Shown here: one piece after another, positions 26,529 to 34,000 of the stretch
Layout of the letters: each line of letters starts with the position of its first letter
How positions within the stretch are numbered: position 1 is the stretch's first letter
The notes under the pieces: generated by a model
Seen by the model: the letters and a program-made list of their open reading frames with translations, nothing else
Told to the model about the DNA's origin: nothing
Databases searched by the model: none
NCBI GenBank assembly: GCA_024400195.1
Contig: JAKSNC010000002.1
Coordinates: forward strand, 1-64,000
Direction: 5' to 3'
Origin: Bacteroidales bacterium
GTDB taxonomy: Bacteria; Bacteroidota; Bacteroidia; Bacteroidales; F082
DNA length: 64,000 nt
Program-made: the position numbers and the translations under genes

Positions 26529-28466
26529 TCAGTTTTGAGAACCCGACATCACAGACTCCAACTTCTCTTGCAACTCGCCCCACTCGTTCATCAGATTCTG
26601 TATTGATTCCTTTTTCTTTCCGTATGACCAATACCAGTCGTCAGTCTGTGTGCCCTGTTCCGCCATAATCTTGTCCATTTCGGCGAGTTCGCTTTCGGCT
26701 TTTTCTATCTGTTCCTCCTTCTTTTGGATTTCTCTTTCCAACTTCTTCACTTCCCTGTCGAAAGCTTTTTTAGCTTCATAATCAATCTTATTTTTAGAGA
26801 CGACAGGTTCTGCCGGAGTTTTAACATTTTTCTTATTTCTGTTGAGGTCGTCGAGTTCCTCAATATTTTTAGCTTCGAGAAAATCATAGACATCTCCGAT
26901 ATACTCTTTGACATTCGGTTTTTTGAACTCATAAACCTTGTTTGTCAGTCCCTGAAGGAAGTCGCGGTCGTGCGACACAACTATCAGAGTACCATCGAAT
27001 TGTATCAAAGCCGATTTCAAAATATCCTTTGAGAGCATGTCAAGATGGTTGGTCGGTTCGTCGAGAATCAGCAGGTTCGTTGGGAAAAGTAGCATCTTGG
27101 CGAGAGAGAGCCTCGCCTTCTCGCCGCCCGAAAGCACCTTCACTTTCTTGTCGATTGTCTCGCCGCTGAAGAGGAATGCGCCGAGCAGCGACTTCACCTT
27201 CACGCGCATGTCGCCGGTCGCCACGTCATCGAGCGTCTCAAAAACAGTTTTGTCGGGGTCAAGCATATCTTGCTGGTTCTGAGCGTAATAGCCGATTTTC
27301 ACTTCATGTCCGAGTTTCACCTCACCTGTATAATCGAGGACGCCGGCGATGATTTTCGACAGTGTTGATTTCCCTTCGCCATTACGTCCGACGAAGGCTA
27401 TTTTCTCGCCGCGCGGAATCAACAGATTGATATCGTTGAGGATACATTTCTCGTCATAGCATTTCCCGACATGATTCAGTTCGAGTGTCACCTTGCCGGA
27501 ATGCGGCGCGGGCGGGAACTTGAAGTGCATCACCGACTTGTCGCGGTCGTCGATTTCGACGATGTCCATTTTCTCGAGCTGTTTCACGCGCGACTGCACC
27601 TGTTTTGCTTTCGTGGCCTTATAACGGAACCGTTCGATGAACGCCTCGATGTCTTTTATCTCACGTTGCTGGTTGTCGTACGCAGCCTTCTGCAAGTCAA
27701 TGCGTTCCTCGCGACGCTCCACAAATTCGGTATAAGCGCATTTGTAATCGTAAATCTTTCCGCCGGAAATCTCTATTGTCCTTATTGTGATATGGTCGAG
27801 GAAAGCGCGGTCGTGCGAAACCATGAAAATCGAGCCGTAATAACTTTTCAGATAACCCTCGAGCCACTGAATTGATTCAATATCAAGGTGATTCGTCGGC
27901 TCGTCGAGGAGGAGCAGGTTCGGTTTCCTCAGCAGAATCTTGGCAAGTTCCACGCGCATCTGCCAGCCGTTGCTGAACTCGTTCATGGCGCGGTACATGT
28001 CGTCGTGGTCAAAGCCGAGACCGACGAGGATACGTTCCGCCTCGCCCTCTATCGAATGCCCGCCGATGAGATTTAGACGCTCGTTCAACGCGCTCATCTT
28101 CTCGCAAAGTCTCTGGTAACCGGCACTTTCGTAATCAGTGCGTTCCGACAGTTCTTCCTGAAGCTGCGCAAGCCACCTCTCAATCTGATGATATTCGTCG
28201 AAAGCGGTCATCGTCTCATCGAGGACGGTCTTTGTGGAATGTATGTTTTTCTCCTGCGGGAGATAGCCGACGGTGACGTCATCCGACATGACGACGTTGC
28301 CGTGCGACGGCTGTTCGAGGCCTGCGATGATCTTTATGAGCGTGGTCTTTCCGGCGCCGTTTTTCCCGACGAGGCCTATGCGGTCTTTCTCACGAATCAT
28401 GAAGCTGATGTCGGTGAAAAGATCCTGGCCGGTGAAATGTATCGAAAGATTCTGTATTGAAATCAT
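26529..28466 (-). CDS. ABC-F family ATPase (ribosome-associated)
   Basis: Two ABC ATPase domains in one chain without membrane segments. The ATG at 28466 (MISIQNLSIHFTGQDLF) gives 645 residues and the standard opening; an 11-codon extension upstream is unlikely. Walker A motifs are GKNGAGKT and GRNGEGKS; Walker B/D-loops LLLLDEPTNHLD occur in both. The first signature is degenerate (FSNGW), the second is LSGGE. The charged C-terminal coiled coil of about 80 residues is typical of Uup/EttA/YdiF-like proteins. ABC-F factors act on translating ribosomes; the specific subgroup cannot be fixed by eye. Confidence 0.9.
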   Translation of the reverse strand: MISIQNLSIHFTGQDLFTDISFMIREKDRIGLVGKNGAGKTTLIKIIAGLEQPSHGNVVMSDDVTVGYLPQEKNIHSTKTVLDETMTAFDEYHQIERWLAQLQEELSERTDYESAGYQRLCEKMSALNERLNLIGGHSIEGEAERILVGLGFDHDDMYRAMNEFSNGWQMRVELAKILLRKPNLLLLDEPTNHLDIESIQWLEGYLKSYYGSIFMVSHDRAFLDHITIRTIEISGGKIYDYKCAYTEFVERREERIDLQKAAYDNQQREIKDIEAFIERFRYKATKAKQVQSRVKQLEKMDIVEIDDRDKSVMHFKFPPAPHSGKVTLELNHVGKCYDEKCILNDINLLIPRGEKIAFVGRNGEGKSTLSKIIAGVLDYTGEVKLGHEVKIGYYAQNQQDMLDPDKTVFETLDDVATGDMRVKVKSLLGAFLFSGETIDKKVKVLSGGEKARLSLAKMLLFPTNLLILDEPTNHLDMLSKDILKSALIQFDGTLIVVSHDRDFLQGLTNKVYEFKKPNVKEYIGDVYDFLEAKNIEELDDLNRNKKNVKTPAEPVVSKNKIDYEAKKAFDREVKKLEREIQKKEEQIEKAESELAEMDKIMAEQGTQTDDWYWSYGKKKESIQNLMNEWGELQEKLESVMSGSQN

Positions 28467-28535
28467 AATAAAAAACAAAAACCGATTTATATCCAACAAT
28501 AACTTAAAAAATACATTTATTTCATTACCAACGAA

Positions 28536-28619
28536 TTAATTTTTAGAGGTTACCCACCACTCACACCGGACATTCTCTTGTGGGTAGTCATGGAGGAGGT
28601 ATTGTTGTAGTTCGAGCAT
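28536..28619 (-). pseudogene. Remnant ORF A: truncated N-terminus of an AlbA_2-type gene
   Basis: A 27-codon reading frame with ATG at 28619 and TAA at 28536-28538. It reads MLELQQYLLHDYPQENVR then CEWW and ends. The core QQ-x-L-x3-YPQEN-x-R-x2-W is shared with a second remnant at 30102-30191, on the other side of the AlbA_2 gene. The pattern recalls the start of AlbA_2-domain ATP-binding proteins, where a similar stretch is followed by EWKEFKNLKNS; that link is from memory. It is probably a decayed copy, not a working gene. Confidence 0.55.
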
Positions 28620-28626
28620 ATTCTAA

Positions 28627-30087
28627 TCATTTGACAATTTCCCAAAAGCCACCATTATCAGGGCCGTTCCGCTTAACAATACCCCTGTCTTGCAGTTCCT
28701 TCATTCTCGTTGCAATCGTTTGCCGTGATTTCCCTATTTGAGCAGCCATCTGTGTGGTTGTAATGAAATTATCAGACACTATTAACTCAATGATTTTTTT
28801 GTCTGTTTGTGTAAGGTTTCTGTAAAGTTTCTGTAAAGTTTCTGTAAAGTCGCCCTTCCGACCATCCTGCTCTTCAATATCTTCTGCGTCATCTCCATTA
28901 CTTACACAGACACCTTCGATTTCAACGACATTGAACTTTGGCAATGTCAGCACAAAACTGTCCCATGGAGTTGAGAAAGCTGGATCAAATCCCTCTTTAT
29001 AACCTTCGTGTTCTTTATAGGCAGAGATAATCTTCTTGAAACCAGAGCCTCTACGCTCCATATACTTCAATCGGTTAAACACATCTGCCAGAACAGGGTT
29101 TCTTCGGCGAGAGGCCATTTTCATCACGTCCATGTCTTTGATGGAACCGCCGTCCATAAGTCCACCTGGCGAGAATATCTCAAGCCGATCATCATACATG
29201 TCAATGTGTATCTCACTTCCCAACTCCAGATAATTTCGATGAATGAGAGCGTTCACTAATCCTTCTTCCACGGCACGCTCTGGGTATTCTGGGTATTCAA
29301 GACGATTGTCCGGAGTCTTGCGCCAAGCCTTCTTGGAGTTTCGTTTGACAAAGTCCATACCTGCTTGCAGGAGTGTAACCAAGCTGCCGCTGTATTCCTC
29401 ATCGTCCAAGGCATCCATCACACCATTTGCCTTGTCCACTCCATTCCAACGAGTGCAGAAAAGACGTGAATGACGCACAGGCGAGTAGTCAGCAAGGAGG
29501 GCACCAGCATTAGTCAGTTCGCCCTTCTCATTGACGATGCCAAATGACTCGTAATCACTATCTTCAAACGAGCGGTTGGTGCGTTTGAAGTAAGTAGCAC
29601 GCAACACAGTAAATGCCATGTCCTCAAATCTCCAGCGAGACACTTGGCTGTCATACGACACATTGGAACCCTTCAGCACCAGTTCCTTATGTTTCGCCAC
29701 ACTTGCAACCACACTCTCATTTCCCACACGTACAAAGGCTTGCATCTGTCCATCACCAATGTAATAATAAGGTGTCTGATCACCTGGCATTACATCGAGT
29801 ATCACAAACTCCTTGTCCTCCCACTTAGCAAACGAAAGTTTGAAGTCGGGTATAGGGTCAATGTGGCTTTTGATAGTCTCGCTGATTTTTTCCGAATCGC
29901 CTTTTGCATCAGCAAGTCCCAGCAATGTATCATCATCAGCGATGCCCCATACGAGCCTACCGCCGATACCATTGGCAAAGGCACTCACGCTCTTGCACCA
30001 GCTCTTTGGTTTCTTCACCTCTACAGCCTGCTTCTTATCGTATTCTGTTGCTTCGCCTATCAGTTGGCGGATGTCGAGTATTTCCAT
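28627..30087 (-). CDS. AlbA_2 / HATPase_c_4 / winged-helix regulator, full length
   Basis: A 486-residue protein. The N-terminal AlbA_2 (Schlafen-like AAA_4) domain is near 14-125 (GEATEYDKKQAVEVKKPKSW; AFANGIGGRLVWGIAD). A HATPase_c_4 domain near 270-370 follows (LVNALIHRNYLELGSEIHID, MYDDRLEIFSPGGLMDG, GSGFKKI). The C-terminus is a winged helix (about 430-486; TTTQMAAQIGKSRQTIATRM, ending GPDNGGFWEIVK). Such proteins are usually called ATP-binding transcriptional regulators; whether they bind nucleotides is not known. It is the last gene of the accessory module, preceded by a 111-base gap that holds a remnant. Three 11-base repeats lie in the linker before the winged helix. Confidence 0.85.
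   Translation of the reverse strand: MEILDIRQLIGEATEYDKKQAVEVKKPKSWCKSVSAFANGIGGRLVWGIADDDTLLGLADAKGDSEKISETIKSHIDPIPDFKLSFAKWEDKEFVILDVMPGDQTPYYYIGDGQMQAFVRVGNESVVASVAKHKELVLKGSNVSYDSQVSRWRFEDMAFTVLRATYFKRTNRSFEDSDYESFGIVNEKGELTNAGALLADYSPVRHSRLFCTRWNGVDKANGVMDALDDEEYSGSLVTLLQAGMDFVKRNSKKAWRKTPDNRLEYPEYPERAVEEGLVNALIHRNYLELGSEIHIDMYDDRLEIFSPGGLMDGGSIKDMDVMKMASRRRNPVLADVFNRLKYMERRGSGFKKIISAYKEHEGYKEGFDPAFSTPWDSFVLTLPKFNVVEIEGVCVSNGDDAEDIEEQDGRKGDFTETLQKLYRNLTQTDKKIIELIVSDNFITTTQMAAQIGKSRQTIATRMKELQDRGIVKRNGPDNGGFWEIVK
28816..28848 (-). repeat. Three perfect 11-bp tandem repeats inside the AlbA_2/HTH gene
   Basis: The unit GTTTCTGTAAA occurs three times without change, coding for part of TLQKLYRNLTQ just before the winged helix. 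Because 11 is not a multiple of 3, gain or loss of one unit would shift the frame; three units keep it. Confidence 0.85.
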
Positions 30088-30101
30088 ATTCTTATCTCAT
30101 A

Positions 30102-30191
30102 TTAGAACGGGTTCTTCAGATTCTTAAATTCCTTCCACACATACCGAGCATTCTCTTGTGGGTACTCGCGGGGCAGGTGTTGTTGTGTATA
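30102..30191 (-). pseudogene. Remnant ORF B: truncated N-terminus of an AlbA_2-type gene
   Basis: A 29-codon stretch ending in TAA at 30102-30104, with no start codon of its own. It contains QQHLPREYPQENAR followed by WKEFKNLKNPF. The QQ-L-YPQEN-R-W core matches remnant A. The ending resembles the EWKEFKNLKNSF entry to AlbA_2 domains, so this looks like the first part of a lost AlbA_2 gene. Together, remnants A and B form imperfect direct repeats bracketing the 486-residue gene. Confidence 0.6.
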
Positions 30192-30198
30192 CTTTTCC

Positions 30199-31002
30199 CT
30201 ATTTACAGACGAACAACAATACAGTCAAAATAACTATTCCAGCAATAATAATCCATCGATTGATATTCACGTTTTTCATAATTTTCTTTGAAGTAGTTTC
30301 TTGCTGATTCTTCAATGAATCAAGATCACCCTGAAGGGTGTCAATCTTTGCTTCAATGGTAGTAAGTTTAGCATTAAGTTTGTCTGCATTCTCCTTACTA
30401 TTTTTTTTGACTTCATCAATTACATTTTTAGATTCATCAGCAATCTTTGTCTCAAGAGATTTCGATGTTTCATCCAAGGATTTGGAAATCTGCTTGCATG
30501 TAGAGGCAATGTCATCATTCTTAGTGGAGATGGTGACTTGGCCTGTTTTGAGTGTGGACAGAGATTCGTCTTGGACCTTTTGAGAATTTTTCAATTCCCG
30601 CAACACTTCGTCAAGCTTTTTAGCCATATCTTCACAAGAAGAATGAATTGTTTCAGTTCTTTCACCAATGGTTTTAATTCCCAATACTTCAGTCTGTCTT
30701 TTAAAATCTTCTAATAATTCTGAAAGTTTTTTTGTTGCATTTTCAATATCGTTTTTTCTCTCTTTTATCGAAGAACTGAATTTGCCAGATTCTTCACTAA
30801 CTGCCTTTGCAACATCTTTAAGGCTATTTTCAACGTCTTTAAATTTTGTTGAAAGATTAGACAGAGAAGAAGAATAGATTTCAAGGTTTTTATTGATGGT
30901 TTTATCTGCTGCGACAACAGCTTCCACTTGTTCTTTGGCAGACTTTATTTCCGCCAATTCTTCCTCCATATCATGGAGTACTTTTAATACATCGTTTGCC
31001 AT
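30199..31002 (-). CDS. Tail-anchored coiled-coil membrane protein
   Basis: A 267-residue protein that is almost wholly helical: long heptad-like stretches rich in Lys, Glu, Ser and Leu (residues about 5-240), for example KLDEVLRELKNSQKVQ and TIEAKIDTLQGDLDSLKNQQ. It ends in one membrane helix (about 249-266; WIIIAGIVILTVLLFVC) with almost nothing after it, so it should be tail-anchored in the inner membrane with the coiled coil in the cytoplasm. No enzyme motif is seen. It lies 2 bases after the helicase gene and must be in the same operon. A membrane sensor or scaffold for the helicase is a guess. Confidence 0.75.
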   Translation of the reverse strand: MANDVLKVLHDMEEELAEIKSAKEQVEAVVAADKTINKNLEIYSSSLSNLSTKFKDVENSLKDVAKAVSEESGKFSSSIKERKNDIENATKKLSELLEDFKRQTEVLGIKTIGERTETIHSSCEDMAKKLDEVLRELKNSQKVQDESLSTLKTGQVTISTKNDDIASTCKQISKSLDETSKSLETKIADESKNVIDEVKKNSKENADKLNAKLTTIEAKIDTLQGDLDSLKNQQETTSKKIMKNVNINRWIIIAGIVILTVLLFVCK

Positions 31003-31004
31003 AT

Positions 31005-34000
31005 CTATTTATTTTTATATTTTTTACCAAATGTGCACAACCATTCTGAATGAATCTCTAACTCAGCTTCCATTTCATATTCTTCAAAACTCTTTAGATT
31101 GTCATCGGATGCCACGTGACGATTCTTCACATTTAATTCTCTCTTGAATTTTTCTATTGTATTTTGAAATTCGTTATAATCAGCATACTCTTTATATAAT
31201 GCCAAATACGCAGAAATATAACTTTCCTTGAGTTCATTTTTGAGGTTTTCATTATCACCGACGCCCAAAAATAACAGGCAAAATACATTTAGAAGATCTA
31301 TGGTGAAATTGGTATCTGTAAGAGAGCGTCTAATCAGACGAACCGCACCTTGAAGGTGTTTAGCATTATCTATCTGAGAACTAGAATCAAGCCCGGTAAT
31401 ATCGTCGTCAATAACACGCATATATTTATAAACAAGTTCGATAGAAGATTGTTTTCCTTCTTCAGTATCGTTGGTTAAAGAAAATGATTTGTCATCTTCT
31501 TTTAAATCTTCGTACTCAAAATCCCTTCTTGCATACTTTGAGTTGAAGTAGTAGTAAATGAAATCTTTGAGTTCCTCGTTCTTTTCAAGCCAACTGCGTC
31601 CCTCTTCTGCTCCAAGCATACAGAATGTCCGCATATCATCAATAGCACGTTTGCGTTTGACAGCTATTTTATCGTAAATGAACTCCGTTAAATAACCGAG
31701 GCATTTATGTACTTCATTATCTCCTCTATAATCTGGAACTTTTATTATTTCTTCTGCGGCTTTCTCTTTTGAGTAATATCGTTCCAAGAATTTTTGCAGT
31801 CCTTTGTAATATTCTCCGTCTTTTTTTCTTACAGTTACGATACGACATCGGTCATTCCCATAGTCTTTAGTGAAGTCGTCTATAAGGCCTATGCAACACA
31901 TACGATAAACAGCCTTATCTATATCAGCTTTGTCTCTATAAATAGTCACACTTGACGTTTGAACACCTTGTGTTCCACCAGTGTTTATATCTTCAATTAT
32001 AGTTGTCTTTTCCTTTTTGTTTATTTTATTTACATAAACAAACTGACTGTTGTAAATTCCAATTGTCCTTGTCGAAATAAATGCGACCAATTCGGTCCCT
32101 ACTTCAGAGCAAAGTAGTCTTTCTAAAAAGTTGGAAACCTCTTCAGTTGGTTCTCTCATCTCCACATTATTACCAACAAATATGGAAATGGTTGATCTAT
32201 TAAGGATATCATACATTGTTCGTTTTTCAATGAGTGACCCTTTAAAATTGTTGTTAAAAAAATACATGACGGTTTCGTAATCGGCATTCATGTATTCAAT
32301 GTTTTCTTTACGAATGAAAATCCCGTTAGATTTGAGTATTTCATCTAAATCGTCTTTGTATTGAAAACCTTTAGCTGTTTGGGGGACATTTTTTAATGTA
32401 CAATAGTTATATAGAGAGCATTGCGTTTGGCAAGGGCCTTTATTACACATAGTACATATCTGATTGCAAAGACCAAATCCAAATCTTGTATTACAAACTT
32501 CGCACTTCAATTTCACCATGTCTTGTTCTGGTGAGAATACATCAACATCGTCTTTTGATATAGAAATATTGAATTTATTCAGATAGAAGTTCAAATCCTC
32601 TTCTTTGAACCATTTACCTTTAATAATTCCCATCGGGAATTGTGATATTCTACATCTTGGATTTATTCTAACAAGCTTATAATCATAAATGAGAATAGCA
32701 GAAAGTGCAATGTGCCGATCGCGTCCTGCGCGTCCTGCTTCCTGTACAAAACCTTCTAAAGAGCTGGAGTAGTTCATATTTATAGTAAAACGCACATTGG
32801 GTTTGTCAATACCCATGCCGAATGCTTTAGTAGCAACCATTAACGGCAATTTGTTGTCACGGAACAATTCAAGATTTTTGAATGATTCTTCGTCATTTTT
32901 TTTACTTTCTTCATCATCTCCGTCACTGCTACCCATAAAGGTGCCAACTTCAAAAAACTTGCTCAATACTTCAGCGTTTGGGTTGACAGCAATTCCACCT
33001 CCATTTTTATGAGGACAAAAAATAATACCAGATTCTGTATATTCTTCTTTTTTAGATGCGTAATCATCTGGCATTGCTGTTATTAGGTTGGGAGTGTTCG
33101 TCCGTTGTTTGTTTTGTCGCTCGAAAAATCTACAAATAATAGTCTCTGTTTCTTGCTCAGTTTGAAGTCCCCTGATATGAGATGGGATTATGTTGACATA
33201 ATGTTCTAGAAATTTTTGCTTTGCATCATATGCGACCCACTTGTCTTTAATATTCAAAGCACGTGGATCTCCATCTAAATGATGATTTGGATCAAAAAAT
33301 TTATCTTCCTCATACTCTACAGGAACCTTCTCTATCTTATATTGTAATTCAAGTCTATTGGTGTTTTCATCTCTCACTATTGTGTCAGAATCCAATGGGA
33401 ATTGGCCGTTCCCAGAAAGTTCTCTTTCCACATCAGCCAGCACATCAAACGATGCTGTAGCGGTAAGGCCAAAGAGTGTCAAATGCTTCCTGTCATTTGT
33501 TTGCTTTGGCAATACATAATTATAAAGATTTCGTCCTAAATGTAAATATGTAAACCTAAAATCATGTCCCCATTCGGAAACGCAGTGAACTTCATCTATA
33601 ACTCCATACGAGAAGTACACACCTAACTCGTGCATATTCTTAAGTTTTTCCCGAAAACTATAAATACACAACCGTTCAGGAGATAAAAAAACAAATTGGA
33701 GAAGAGAATCTTCCATCGCTTTACACCGCTTCTCCTTTTCGTTGGCATCCACTGTGGAATTAATGAATGTACACGCATCTATTCCAGCTTTGAGAAGACC
33801 ATCGTATTGGTCTTTCATCAATGAGCGAAGTGGATCGACAACAATTGTAACACCAGGTTGTAACATGGCGGCAATCTGGTAGGTGAGAGACTTACCGCCA
33901 CCTGTCGGAAGCAAACCTATGACGCATTTATTCTGTAAAGCTCTGCTTAAAATCGGCAATTGCCCCGGTCGGAAAGATTGCTTCCTAAATAGTGTTTGCA

